A DNA stretch of 64,000 bases from Paraspadella gotoi (GCA_051294375.1 CM119270.1:18201710-18265709), one strand, 5' to 3'. Shown: positions 39,820-51,713, counted from the stretch's first letter. Numbers and translations are program-made. The notes: generated from the sequence alone by a model not told the origin.

Positions 39820-40045
39820 TTCACTGCCGGTCTGCAACACGAACCAAAAAGAGTGAGAAAAAAAAAGACTGTTAATGCAAAAATCAGAAAAAAAGTCCGA
39901 GATAAAAAAACATGAAACAACATGGGAAAAAACTCGTCGAGAGCGAACAGCACCACGAGAGAGATGAGAGACGAGAAGAGAAGAGAGAGAGAGATAGAGA
40001 GATGAGAAGAAGTCTACGGAGAGAGAGAGAGAGAGAATCAACAAA
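39495..40045 (+). repeat. CT arrays switching to GA arrays
   Basis: Imperfect CT at 39,497-39,600 and 39,728-39,826, then imperfect GA at 39,956-40,036. Confidence 0.85.
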
Positions 40046-40099
40046 AGAGCAACGAGAGGAAAAAAAACAGAAGCCACAAAGAAAAACTGTGGAGATTAG

Positions 40100-40740
40100 C
40101 GACACTCGTTGAAAACGGCGGAGAACGAAACTAATGAATGGAATTGTTCCGTGGCGATGGAAGCGGCGCTCGCGTTGGGTCCAGCAGAGGGCGTGTTAGA
40201 AGATGAGGTTTGCGTCAGGGATTCGAGTAGGCGTGGCTGGCTGGAAAAGTCTCTTTTTTAGGTTTATTAATTTCATGATGATAAATCAATTTGGTTTTTA
40301 ATTTTAACTAATTTTTTACCGCCATCAAGAGCAGCGTGATTACAAAACAATTGACGAAAATATTGGTTCTTTTATTCATAGAAAACACGGACGTTTCTCC
40401 TTATACCAATAAGCTTGTATAATATAAATAAGCCTGTATAGTGTATAATGTCCAAGAAAACAAACAAGTTCTCTCATATGAACTACAATTGCTATCCTTA
40501 ATTATTAAAAAAAACTTTCGATCGTTTTATAACTTTTCATTACAAAGACCTTTTTTCATTAAGTGCATTATTATTAGCCTTCATTACAATAATTACTTTT
40601 TTTAATTTGCCATATCTAAGAGTTATTGCCAATATCTAATTACAAACAATAATAACACATTTCTTATGAACCAGGAATTATTAACTTTCTCTGATTAAGA
40701 GAAAAGAGATTCTTTTCAATTTTCCTCTCGAAACCTCGAG
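40100..40740. other. anonymous AT-rich sequence
   Basis: No repeat family or gene recognised. Short GC-richer start (40,140-40,240). Confidence 0.6.
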
Positions 40741-40801
40741 ACTTTTTTAATCTCCTCTCGCTCTCTCTCCGATTTACATATTTTTCAAGAGTCGACATTT
40801 T

Positions 40802-40802
<1 letters not shown>

Positions 40803-40839
<37 letters not shown>

Positions 40840-41151
40840 CTTTTTCTCTTTCTCGTTGTTTTTTTCCTCCCTCTCTCAGAGCTTTTCCTTAATTTCGCAG
40901 CGACGGCCATTTGTTCGCGTCTTACGTGACAATCTCTCAGGACCTTACCTCTCTCCTCTCTCTCGTCTCTCTCAACTCTCTTTCTCTCTCTCTCTCTCTC
41001 TTCTCATCCCCTTTTTCCAGCAGCCAAACATCAATTTAAGTTGATGCTAATGCCCCCTTTAAGGCCACAGAGCCGAAAACTGTTTCATGAATCCTAAATG
41101 CAATGTTTTTTGTCGCGGATTTACAACTGCCTCTCTCTCTCTCTCTCTCTG

Positions 41152-41202
<51 letters not shown>

Positions 41203-41378
41203 GCCTCGCTCGCCTCGCTCCCGTTAAAAATAAATACAAATTAGCGAGATTTGAAAAGAAAGCAATGAGGGAAGAAGAGGAGAGAGAGAGCAGAGGAGTG
41301 ATGCAGACCAAGAGGAGAGGAGGAGCGATGAGGGAGAGACGAGAGATAGAGAGGAGAGATGATGAGAGAGAGAGAGTG
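40803..41378 (+). repeat. three CT arrays followed by a GA tract
   Basis: CT at 40,803-40,838, 40,948-41,003 and 41,131-41,205; GA at 41,270-41,375. Confidence 0.85.
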
Positions 41379-41727
41379 AGTTACCTCTGTTTCTTTAACT
41401 CGGATATCCGATGCTTTTCTTTCCGAGACACGAAACCGTCTTTTTCTAACGAAAAAAAAATTGCAAAAAATAAAAACTAAACTAAACAATTTTGTGCACC
41501 AAAACGAGAAAAGAGGCGCTTTCGGAAAATAAGGCCTCTATTCGTCTCCACTCTAGAGAATCGGGATTCCATCGGACCAGAAAAAAAAAATCAGGGTTTA
41601 CACGTTGGGTTTTCATAAACACAAAAAAAATAGGAGGAGTCCATCGGAAAAACCATTTCTCTGTTTACGTCGACGTTTTTCCCTTTAATTTATTTTCTCG
41701 CGCGCGCGTTTCCGAAAGGGGATTTTC

Positions 41728-41782
41728 ATCGTTGTCGTCGTTGTTGTTGTTGTTGTCGTCGTCGTCATCGTCGTCGTGTTTG
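41728..41782 (+). repeat. (GTT/GTC)n triplet array
   Basis: GTCGTTGTTGTT...GTCGTCGTC, same class as the CGT arrays elsewhere. Confidence 0.85.
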
Positions 41783-41879
41783 TGATTCTCCAGAATCGAG
41801 TGTCTCTGGCTTAAATTAACTTAACTTTAAAAAAAAAATTAAACAATTTAACTATTTAACAATCTGACAGATCCTGCCC

Positions 41880-42900
41880 CAAGCCTTGTACCTTCCTTAG
41901 AACTTTCCTTAAATCAAACTTACTTTCCTCTCTCCTATTATAAGATTTTCTTTTCTTTTTCGTCATTCGCAAAATAATTTGACTTTTTGCCAACAAAAAA
42001 AAATAAAAATTAAGTTAATTTTTAGCTTTAAAGTTAGGAGAATTTAGCTAGAAATACGTAGGTTACGGATTAGTGTTAAGGATTAAGATAGTAACTAGAG
42101 TTAGCGAACAGGGTTTAGGAACTTAGGTTTGGAAATAGAGTTAAATATTTGGCATTATTGTGTTAAAAGAAAGTTTAAGGATTAAGGAGAAAGTGAGCCC
42201 AATATTTATTAATTCTGTCCCGTGACAACATCTAAATCCTGTCCTTAAAATTGTCAGTAGCTTCTCACCCAATATGCGCATTTTATTCCCAATTCTACGT
42301 TTAGTACAAACAATAACAAACATAATAATATTACAATTTTCGGCACCGGACAAATTACCGACAACGTCCGACCCCTCATATTCCGACTCCTACACCCAGC
42401 GCCCCCTAAATCTTTCGCTCCGGAGTCAAATCCTTTTTTTTGTCCTCAGGTCGAGACCCAAAGTCCAGTCGCGGAAAGACCCGGCTGAGACTCGAAAGTG
42501 GGGGCAAGACTCGGCCCAGGTGGTGGAGGGGTGTCATTGCGGATTGCAGGAGGACACCGATAAAAGATGAAAGATTCCGGCGACGTTCAGGAAATGAAAA
42601 AGATGACGCTGGGCAAACGGAACCCAGTTTTCCATTCGCGGTGGAGAGAAAAAAAAAAGAGAGTAGAAACTCCTGATGGTGAATATGAATTTATTACTGA
42701 GATGAGGAGTGACTTTTTTATGGGGGGGGGAAAGGGTTTAAGGTTTTGATATCTTTTACATATTTTGAACTTTATTTGTTTACGTATTTTTTTAATACAT
42801 TTTATTTTTTACGGTGTACAGATAAAATCAATTTATATGATTTTTTTTTTGAAGAAATAAACTTTTAGAGACTTTTTTTATTTCCGTTTAATTTGCCTCA
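41880..42900. other. anonymous sequence, degenerate TTAGGNTTA segment at 42,055-42,145
   Basis: No gene seen. The 42,270-42,660 part is GC-richer; a 70-98 codon set of overlapping frames there shows no domain. Confidence 0.5.
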
Positions 42901-42950
42901 ACTTTTCTTTTTTTCCTCCTTCTCTCACGCCTCCTGTACTTCATCCCTTT

Positions 42951-43051
<101 letters not shown>

Positions 43052-43447
43052 CTCGTTTTTCTCCGTCAACCTCTGTCTTCGCTTCGCTGCCTTTTTTTCA
43101 GTTAGAATAAATTTACATGAGATGTTTCAGTGACGAAACAAACAAAAATATCTATGTCTTTCTTCCTCTATCTTTCTCTCTCTCTCTCTTTCTAACCTTA
43201 AACATCTCTCAAGTTTCCTTCTTCTTCAATATATTTTTACAATTTATTTCACCTCTTACCTCTTTGTATTTTATATAAGATTTCTTTTTTCTTGTTTTTT
43301 TTAATTTTTCCCTCGTCACAGAAGAAAGAATCAGACGTCGACACGAAATTTTACTTTTAAATTTGAAGTCGCCATTGATCCCGATTTGAGAAAAAAAAGT
43401 GAAATAGAAATTGTAGAGTTTTTTTTTAAGTTACAACATGAATCTTC

Positions 43448-43450
<3 letters not shown>

Positions 43451-43496
<46 letters not shown>

Positions 43497-43850
43497 GCTC
43501 TCTCTCTCTCTCTCATCTCTCCTCCAAATACAAGGCACACCCAAACCGCTAACGCAGAAATTCTGCTACAAACGCTCCACCGAATAAACCCAATGTCGCA
43601 ACAAATGGAAACGAATAAAAATTAAATTAAAAAAAACTGTGACACTGTTAGAATCCGAGTTGGTTAGATTCGCGCCGCATCTTTCCGAGACATCATCGAT
43701 ATCTTCTATCGTCTCTCTCATTCCTCTTTCTCTCTCTCTTTTCTCTCTCTCTCTCTCTCCTCCTCCTCGATCTTATTCCTCGTCTCTCTCTCTCTCCTCT
43801 CCTCATCTCTCTCTCTCTCTCTCTCCTCTCACTCTCGTCTCTCTTTTCCC
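43451..43850 (+). repeat. CT arrays
   Basis: Near-pure at 43,451-43,514, imperfect at 43,705-43,845. Confidence 0.9.
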
Positions 43851-44110
43851 TCAGGGATTTTCCCGGTTTACTTTTTGTCTTTCTTTCATTCTTTTATTTC
43901 TTTCTATTATTTTCACGACGCTTTCTTTCTTAACCTCTCTTTCCGGTAACCTTTTTTTCTTTTTTGTTACCTTCCTTTCTTCACTTCTCTTTCCTTGTTT
44001 TTCGGCTTTTCTTCCTTTATTTTTTTTTATCTTTAAGGTTTAGGTTTAAAAAAAAAGTTTGAAAAGTGAAAATGGAAAGTGAAATATGGGGAGACGAAAA
44101 ATTAAATTAA

Positions 44111-44188
44111 ATGGATGGTGAGAAAGAAAGAGAGAGAAGCAGAGAGAGAAGGAATGGAAGAGTAAGGGGAAACAGAAAAAAAGAAAAA

Positions 44189-44264
<76 letters not shown>

Positions 44265-44373
44265 AACTAAAAGTTTCTAAAATCTTCAATGTGCTATTAC
44301 AAAGAGGGAGATAAAAAGTTGGTTAATCTTTATTACAATTTTTTTTTTCAAATTCCGGCATTTCTCTCCCACG

Positions 44374-44411
<38 letters not shown>
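44111..44411 (+). repeat. GA tract, (GAAA)n, then CT array into a gap
   Basis: (GAAA)n at 44,188-44,266. CT at 44,379-44,411 abuts the 498-N gap, which is therefore probably repeat. Confidence 0.9.
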
Positions 44412-44939
44412 NNNNNNNNNNNNNNNNNNNNNNNNNNNNNNNNNNNNNNNNNNNNNNNNNNNNNNNNNNNNNNNNNNNNNNNNNNNNNNNNNNNNNNNNN
44501 NNNNNNNNNNNNNNNNNNNNNNNNNNNNNNNNNNNNNNNNNNNNNNNNNNNNNNNNNNNNNNNNNNNNNNNNNNNNNNNNNNNNNNNNNNNNNNNNNNNN
44601 NNNNNNNNNNNNNNNNNNNNNNNNNNNNNNNNNNNNNNNNNNNNNNNNNNNNNNNNNNNNNNNNNNNNNNNNNNNNNNNNNNNNNNNNNNNNNNNNNNNN
44701 NNNNNNNNNNNNNNNNNNNNNNNNNNNNNNNNNNNNNNNNNNNNNNNNNNNNNNNNNNNNNNNNNNNNNNNNNNNNNNNNNNNNNNNNNNNNNNNNNNNN
44801 NNNNNNNNNNNNNNNNNNNNNNNNNNNNNNNNNNNNNNNNNNNNNNNNNNNNNNNNNNNNNNNNNNNNNNNNNNNNNNNNNNNNNNNNNNNNNNNNNNNN
44901 NNNNNNNNNCTGGGAAAAATAAAAAAAATGAACAAAACC

Positions 44940-45310
44940 ATAAAACGTTGACGCCGGCTTCTTTCCCTCCCGCCGCCACCGACGCCGCCGCCGCCGCATC
45001 CTCGCCGCTCCGACGCTGCCGCTGCCGCCGCCGCCGCCTAAGCCGTGACGTCATCGCTCGCGACCCAAAGATGGCGCTGGGTTAAAACAAAAAGGTGGGA
45101 GGAAAAAAAAGCGGAGATACGAAGAAAAAAAATAGAGCGGAGGGGGGGAAGGATAAAAACCCGCGTGAACGTGAAGGGGTGAAAGAATTGTGAAAAGCGA
45201 AAAGAGATAAAGAAAAAAGAAGAAAAAAGGAACGTGAAATATAATCGGTCTCGGTGAAACCCTTTGGGACGGGGTCGTCACAACCCGTCGCTAAGCAACG
45301 GCGACAACAA
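44940..45310 (+). promoter_or_regulatory. GC/CpG-rich promoter-like patch with CRE, YY1-like and X-box motifs
   Basis: A run of GCC/CGC triplets is followed by a full TGACGTCA (CRE/ATF palindrome) at 45,046-45,053. An AAAGATGGCGCTGG segment follows at about 45,066 and resembles a YY1 site in the plus orientation. GTCGCTAAGCAAC at 45,287-45,299 is close to an RFX X-box (right half AGCAAC perfect, left half one mismatch). This clustering is typical of CpG-type promoters. It lies about 2 kb upstream of the innexin ATG in an otherwise AT- and repeat-rich setting. Motif matches are seen; promoter function is inferred. Confidence 0.4.
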
Positions 45311-45509
45311 CAATGTCACCAAAGTCACAAAGTTCACAACGTCGATCACTCACATTAAATTAAAGGAAAAAAAACCCTTACGTCGCGTTTCTCTCGGCCT
45401 CACCTCGCATCACGCTGCTTGATAACGATTCACTTACCCTTTAAACGCTGCTGCTTTTTCCAACAATTCTCGACGCTGAGCCTCACTTTTTAAAACTTCT
45501 TTTAAATTG

Positions 45510-45850
45510 GCTCCACTTTCCTCGCTTCTTCTCCCTAACGCTGCTTTAACGTTACTTTTCTTTCACCCAACTTCTCTTTTACCACTACTTTTCTTTCTCC
45601 CGACTTTTCTTTCTCCCAACTTCTTTTTTACCACTACTTTTCTTTCTCCCTACTTTTCTTTCACCCAACTTCTCTTTCATCCTGCTTATCTTTCGCCCTA
45701 CTCTTCTTTCTCCCAAATTTTCTATCACCTTACTTTTCTTTTATCCTTCTTATCTTTCACCCCACTTCTCTTTCTCCTTACTTTTCTATCACGCTACCTC
45801 TCTTTACGCCACCTATCTCCGCGCCATCTCACGCCGTCTCTCCCCCCCCC
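45510..45850 (+). repeat. pyrimidine minisatellite (CTTTCTCCCAACTT units)
   Basis: About 15-17 bp units of the form TTTCTTTCTCCCAACTTC with A-containing variants (TTACCACTACTTTTC). About 20 copies, ending in a C run at the N gap. Confidence 0.85.
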
Positions 45851-46129
45851 NNNNNNNNNNNNNNNNNNNNNNNNNNNNNNNNNNNNNNNNNNNNNNNNNN
45901 NNNNNNNNNNNNNNNNNNNNNNNNNNNNNNNNNNNNNNNNNNNNNNNNNNNNNNNNNNNNNNNNNNNNNNNNNNNNNNNNNNNNNNNNNNNNNNNNNNNN
46001 NNNNNNNNNNNNNNNNNNNNNNNNNNNNNNNNNNNNNNNNNNNNNNNNNNNNNNNNNNNNNNNNNNNNNNNNNNNNNNNNNNNNNNNNNNNNNNNNNNNN
46101 NNNNNNNNNNNNNNNNNNNNNNNNNNNNN

Positions 46130-47014
46130 AAAAAGAAAAAAAAATCATTTCTTTTCTGGAATCACGTGACACGTCGCCACCTCCAACGACGACAACGACG
46201 ACAACAACGACGACGACGCCTATTTCCAATATGCGACGCCGGGGGCGCCGTCCCGCCGCGGCGCCCGATTCCGGATCCGCAATATCGCGGCGCTGGAATT
46301 TCCAGTCGCGATTCACGTGACGTGAACGTAAAAAAAAAATCACACTGTGAGTTCGTGAAGGATTACCGTGGCTTGAAGAAAAAAAAAACGTTGAACAAAA
46401 AAGAAAACAAAAATCACTGTGAGAGAGAGAAAAAAAAAAGTTTCGACCGTTAAAAAAAAAATAAAATCGCTGAACGTCGAAATAAAAAGAAACAAAATCT
46501 TCGGATTTCCGAATTTTCTCTCGGAGGAAAAAAAAAAGAAGAAAAGATCAACTGCACAAGGACGACGACGACGACGACGAAAACGACGACATAAAGGAAT
46601 AACAACAACAACAAGAACAACAACAACGATCGATCGTTTTTCTTCGTCCTATGAGTTTGCATCGTTAGGAAATTTCGTTCTCTGGTTCTCGATTTCGAAA
46701 AGAATAAAAAAAAAAAACAGAATGCATGACAAAAAAAAAACCCAAAAAAATGAATTCTTGTAAACTTTTACCGCCAGGACTTTCATTTTAAAAAACAAAT
46801 TCAGAGAAAATAAACAAACAAACAAACAAACGAAGATTTCTGATATTAAACGAAATAAAAACGCGCTCAATTGATAAATCGCGAATTTATTAAACGAACA
46901 ACAACAACAAACAACAACAGCGTCGATCTTTCCTCCCTCCTCCTCCTCCTCCTCCTCCTCCGCGCGCCCATCTCCACATCCGGGTGGGCGCGCCCCTACA
47001 CATCCGGCTCCACG
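46130..47014 (+). promoter_or_regulatory. upstream region / possible 5' UTR of the innexin gene
   Basis: Starts after an N gap. It holds two TCACGTGA palindromes (46,162-46,169 and 46,313-46,320), a GC-rich patch (46,190-46,320), ACG/AAC triplet runs (46,180-46,220 and 46,558-46,632), A-rich sequence, and a TCC run with GCGCGCCC just before the ATG. No TATA box is evident at a sensible spacing. The transcription start cannot be placed; a noncoding first exon further upstream is possible. Confidence 0.35.
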
Positions 47015-47167
47015 ATGTCGTTCTTGATGCAATTCAAGGACCTGGTGGCGCAGACAGTCGGGATCGACGACGCTTGTGATCGACTCAACCGGAAGTACAC
47101 GTCGCTCGTCCTCCTTGTTCTAGTTGTCCCTTTATTCGGAAAGCAATACATCGGGGATCCAATAGAG
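47015..47167 (+). CDS. innexin, coding exon 1 (N-terminus and first membrane segment)
   Basis: Encodes the first 51 residues of an innexin, the invertebrate gap-junction/hemichannel subunit of the plasma membrane. Residues 1-18 form a short cytoplasmic N-terminus. Residues 18-25 read IDDACDRL, matching the family's DDxxDRLN block just before TM1. TM1 spans about residues 29-45 (YTSLVLLVLVVPLFGKQ) and is followed by YIGDPIE, the usual K/RQYxGxPI turn into extracellular loop 1. The ATG has A at -3 and sits about 17 residues before the DD, as is normal for the family. The frame is open upstream, but there it is a low-complexity Thr/Asn/Leu run and unlikely to be coding. The exon ends on a complete Glu codon followed by GTCAGT, a 5' splice site, so the intron is phase 0. 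It joins in frame to the exon at 57,340. The family call is secure; the paralogue is unknown. Confidence 0.9.
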
Positions 47168-47867
47168 GTCAGTGGGGTCAAAGGGGGGGGGTTGGGGTTG
47201 TTTTCTTGTTTCCTTTCATTCGTTTCTTTGTTGTGGTGTTGTTGTTTTTTTGGTTGTTGCAGTTGTGGTTGTTTTCTCGTTTTCCTGTTTTCTTGTTTTC
47301 TTGTTTTCTTGTTTGTTTCTTTGTTTTCTTGTTTTCTTGTGTCTTTTGGTTTTGTTTTAGTTGTCGAAGTTTTGTTTGTTTCTTGTCGAGGTTGTTGTTT
47401 TGAATATTTTCGTGAATTTTTGTGGCTGTTTCTTGTTTCTTTTAATAGTGGTTATCTAAGAGATTTACGTTGTTACTGTGGTCGTTTTTTTTATTGTCGA
47501 TGTGTCTGTTTCTTTTCGTGATTGTTTTTGCAGTTGTTTTTTTTGGTGGGGGGCGATACATTGTTGTGATTATTGGTTGGTTTTTGTGAAGATTTTTTAT
47601 TTTTTTAATGGATGTTGTCGTGATTTTCTATTTGTTGTTGTCTTCGTCGTCCCGGGTCGACCATCAGAGTTCCATCAGAGTTCCATCAGAGAACGTTATC
47701 GTTCTTGTCTTCGATCGTTACATCGAAATTAAAGTTCATTAAACTTCGATAACCGATGCGATTAAAATGTTAATGTTTCATTTGCATGTGACGAATGGTT
47801 GGGTTCTTTAAGGACTTTTAGTTTATTTTAGAAGGCGTATTGTGAAATAACTAAATTAGGATTAAGA

Positions 47868-47905
<38 letters not shown>

Positions 47906-47993
47906 CTCTCTCCTCTCTCTCTCGATCTCTCCCCTCTCTCTCTCTCTCTCTCTCCCCTCTCTCTCTCTCTCGCTCTCTCTCTCTTCCCTCTTT
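47868..47993 (+). repeat. CT array in innexin intron 1
   Basis: Imperfect CT with CCTCT and TCGAT interruptions. Confidence 0.9.
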
Positions 47994-48579
47994 CCGTGAT
48001 CAATATCCGACATTACCCTCGCGAGGATAAACTTCCTTCTACTCAGCGTCGAGTCTCGAGCGATTCGCAACGATGGTCACGTGACACAGGAACCAGTCAC
48101 GTGATTACAAATCCTTATTTTTGCGCTTCAGATTTACTAATAGCTCTTTCAAATGAATCGTATCCTCGTCAGAAGCATATCGAATGCATAATTGCGTTGA
48201 CATAATAGAGTAAATGTCATAAGGTTATATCTTGATATTCGTGCGACACCATTTGCCGATGGCCGTATCACGTGAAATATCACGGTGACTCATCGATCAG
48301 AGTGACGGTCCATNNNNNNNNNNNNNNNNNNNNNNNNNNNNNNNNNNNNNNNNNNNNNNNNNNNNNNNNNNNNNNNNNNNNNNNNNNNNNNNNNNNNNNN
48401 NNNNNNNNNNNNNNNNNNNNNNNNNNNNNNNNNNNNNNNNNNNNNNNNNNNNNNNNNNNNNNNNNNNNNNNNNNNNNNNNNNNNNNNNNNNNNNNNNNNA
48501 GAGAGAGAGAGAGAGCTGAGTTTCTCTTCCTCCTCCCCCGCATTTATGTTGGTCACGCTGAAGTGGAGGGCGGGTGATA

Positions 48580-49132
48580 CGGGGGAGGTGGGTCAGTGAG
48601 GAGGGTGGGAGATAAGGAGAAGGTGGGTGAGGTTGGTGAATGAGATGGGTGGGTGATACGCGGGAAAAGGTTGAGGTTGGTGATTGAGGTGGGTGGGTAA
48701 GGTGAGTAGGAAAAGAAAAGGGAAGGAGAGAAAGAAGTGTAAGGGGTGGAAATTGGCGAAACGGGAAGAAAAGGGAGGAAAGGGAGGAAAGAAAACGGAA
48801 AAGAGAGGGAAAGGGAGGAAAAGGAGGAAAGGAGATGGAAAGCGAGGAAAGGGAGGAAAAAAGAGGGTAAGGGAGGAAAAAAGAGGGAAAGTGAGGAAAG
48901 GAGAAGAAAAGGGAGAAAAGGGAGAGGAAAGGGAGGAATGAGGAAGGAAAGGGAGAAAATGAAGAGGAAAGGGAGGAAAGGGAGGAAAGCGAGGAAATGG
49001 AAGAAAGGAGAGAGAAAGGGAGGAAAGGAAAAGGAAAGGGAGGAAAGGAGAGGGAAAGGGAGGAAAGGAAAATGAAAGGGAGGAAAGGAGAGGGAAAGGG
49101 AGGAGAGCGAGATTGTGATGAGGGAGAAGAGG
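48580..49132 (+). repeat. 550-bp polypurine tract (GGGAGGAAAG minisatellite)
   Basis: GGTGGGTGA units at the start (48,580-48,710), then GGGAGGAAAG units with almost no pyrimidines to 49,130. It lies in intron 1. Glu/Lys/Arg/Gly frames are artefacts. Confidence 0.9.
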
Positions 49133-49639
49133 AAAAAAAACCCCTGAATCAATCAGAGGAGAAGTTTCAAGTAGGGTTTGTTGTGCTGGAAGCAACGCAG
49201 AGGGCGAGGATAACAGGGGCGGNNNNNNNNNNNNNNNNNNNNNNNNNNNNNNNNNNNNNNNNNNNNNNNNNNNNNNNNNNNNNNNNNNNNNNNNNNNNNN
49301 NNNNNNNNNNNNNNNNNNNNNNNNNNNNNNNNNNNNNNNNNNNNNNNNNNNNNNNNNNNNNNNNNNNNNNNNNNNNNNNNNNNNNNNNNNNNNNNNNNNN
49401 NNNNNNNNNNNNNNNNNNNNNNNNNNNNNNNNNNNNNNNNNNNNNNNNNNNNNNNNNNNNNNNNNNNNNNNNNNNNTGGGAGAAGTGAGCGGGGGGGAGA
49501 GACTGAAATCTCCCCCGGAATCCGGATTTCTCTTTGATTGACGTCAACTCGAGTCTTTGGGCGAAAAGGATTTGACCTCGATCCAGATCAAGATCAGATT
49601 CGTACGCGCAACGACCCGTTCGTGGGGTGCGTGCATCCT

Positions 49640-49838
49640 TGCGTCCGCCCCTCCTTCCGTCCGTCCGTTTGTCCGTGTGACCGTACAACCATTTATGCTC
49701 CCTAATTCAGTCCTTCAATCTCTTCGTGCTTTTTAACCAACCACCGTCCGTCCGTCCGTCCGTCCGTCCCTCCTTCCGTTGATCCGTTGTTCGTTCGTCT
49801 ATCTCTTTGTCTGTCCGTCCGTCTCTCTGTCCGTCCAA
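49640..49838 (+). repeat. degenerate (GTCC)n array
   Basis: CCGTCCGTCCGT units, pure at 49,744-49,770. This is the same repeat type as the weaker 53,058-53,115 tract. Confidence 0.85.
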
Positions 49839-50181
49839 CTTCTCTTTTTAACGAGCATGCGCCGATCTTTGTACGGCTGCTTTTTTCGCTCGATCGGGCG
49901 TGACGAATGGCGTTTGTCCGGGGGGGGGAATAGGGGGGCGGGTCCTTGACGCCAGAGTTTGGGCGGTGATGCGAATGCGAATGGAAACGAAACGGTACGA
50001 GTTTGTGAATGTCACAAACGTCTTAAATATCACAAATTCTGGTGCAAAACTGAGCCTCTTTTGTTTTTTGAATATTTGAAGCATTTTGACTTTGTCCGTC
50101 TTGCGCCTGAGGAGTTTTGGTCAGCCGATTTTAGAAAATCAGCGAGTGAATCTATTCGGTGGAAAATTGGCAACAACAAAA

Positions 50182-50445
50182 ACAACGACGACGAAGACGA
50201 CGACGAAGACGACGACGACGACCGGACGTGACTGCGATTCGTCACGTGATCGTCGTCGTCGTCGTCGTCGCGCGTGCGCGAGAAAGCGCTTTGTTTGTGA
50301 GAGTACTGGTTGGAAAAGAGGGAGAGGGAGAGGGAGAGGGGAGGGAGAGAGGGAGAGAGAAGGCGAGATTTGGGGGGACGAGAGAGCGATGGCGAAGAGG
50401 AGAAGGGAGAGAAAAGAGAGGGAGGTAAGGAGGGGGTAAGGAGGG
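50182..50445 (+). repeat. ACG array flipping to CGT, then GA-rich purine tract
   Basis: (GAC/GAA)n at 50,184-50,221 is followed 28 bp later by (GTC)n at 50,250-50,270, a potential hairpin. GTCACGTGAT lies between them. GGGAGAGGGA tract at 50,318-50,445. Confidence 0.85.
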
Positions 50446-50724
50446 GGCTTATCTTAGGAGAATGAATGACAAAAGTGAAAAATGAAACTAGAAAAAAGAT
50501 AGATAAATACTAAGACAGTTGAGTAATGACTAATGAGTATAATATAAAGTTAAATGGAGAGGGTTTTTGTTAATTAATTAGTTTAAAAATTTATGAAACA
50601 AATCTGTAGTTGAAAAAAAAAAATTTTGAAAATTGGGTTCGAAAAAATAATAATTTGATTAGGGAGAAAAAAAAAAGTTGCGCGTGACATTTTTATGAAG
50701 GCCGTGGATTCTCGGCGTCGCAGG

Positions 50725-51135
50725 AGGTCGAAAATGGCGGACGAGAAATGGAGACGTCCTTGAGAATGCAAATCGGTGCCAAAAATGGAGACGTCCTTGA
50801 GAATGCAAATCGGTGCCAAAAATGGAGACGTCCTTGAGAATGCAAATCGGTGCCAAAAATGGCGGATTCCTGAAGAAAGCAAATCGGGGGCTAAAGATAG
50901 CTGAGTCATTGAGAATGCAAATTTTTACCTGAGCCAAAGATGGTAGGTTCCTTGAAAATGCAAACCTGTACCAAAAAATGGCAGAGTCCTTAAGAATGCA
51001 AATCGGTGCCAACAATGGCGGAAATCTTAAAAATGCCAACCTGGGCCAATAATGGAATGCTTCAGAATGCAAATCGGTCCTTGAAAAATGCAATTTGGGG
51101 ACAAAGATTGCCTCGTCGTAAAGAATGCCAAAGAC
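50725..51135 (-). repeat. 37-bp minisatellite, about 10-11 units, open on the minus strand
   Basis: The core of three near-identical units (50,745-50,858) reads ATGGAGACGTCCTTGAGAATG + CAAATCGGTGCCAAAA, 37 bp. Flanking units diverge but keep CCTTGAGAATGCAAA and GCCAAAAATGG. 37 is not a multiple of three, so successive units are read in all three frames. Even so, the minus strand stays open for up to 175 codons, repeating motifs such as APICILKD, GTDLHSQG and HRFAFSRT. I do not claim a protein. Confidence 0.85.
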
Positions 51136-51139
51136 GGGA

Positions 51140-51552
51140 AATTGGTGCCAAGGATGCAAATCGTTCCTATGTTTGCACAGGCGCAATTATTTAAAATAAA
51201 TTAAAGGCAACATAAACAGCTACGTATAAAAAATATCATGACACAGTGACTCTAACATGTGATGGGTGGTTTTATGGGGTCGAGCGAACTGACTTCGTGG
51301 TCCAAAGGGTAAATATGACAGGGGCGAATGACCGCCTGTTGACGACCTAAGCCATAAGGACAAACAAAGGTCCCCAGGGGAGCGCTTAAAGGCTCACATG
51401 GGCGCTCAGTGAGCTCCCCCGATCTCGTAAGGACAAGAAAGCGTCAACGAACGAACGAAGATTCTCGTCAAAAAAGATGACGCGTGGCGTAAATTAAGAC
51501 GGATTAAACGCTTTGTGGCGCGCGATGACGCCAATGAAGATAAATTGAGAGA
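51140..51552. other. anonymous sequence in innexin intron 1
   Basis: No gene seen. A moderately GC-rich segment at 51,290-51,430 is not recognised. Confidence 0.5.
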
Positions 51553-51679
51553 NNNNNNNNNNNNNNNNNNNNNNNNNNNNNNNNNNNNNNNNNNNNNNNN
51601 NNNNNNNNNNNNNNNNNNNNNNNNNNNNNNNNNNNNNNNNNNNNNNNNNNNNNNNNNNNNNNNNNNNNNNNNNNNNNNN

Positions 51680-51712
<33 letters not shown>
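51680..51712 (+). repeat. GA array at gap edge
   Basis: Abuts the 127-N gap, which is probably also GA. Confidence 0.85.

Positions 51713-51713
<1 letters not shown>

Noticed and set aside
46871-47014. 48-residue N-terminal extension of the innexin frame
   Set aside because: Low-complexity Thr/Asn/Leu run made from AAC and TCC repeats; innexins normally start about where the 47,015 ATG lies.
48684-49075. Glu/Lys/Arg-rich open frames resembling charged nuclear proteins
   Set aside because: Direct translation of the GGGAGGAAAG purine minisatellite inside an intron.
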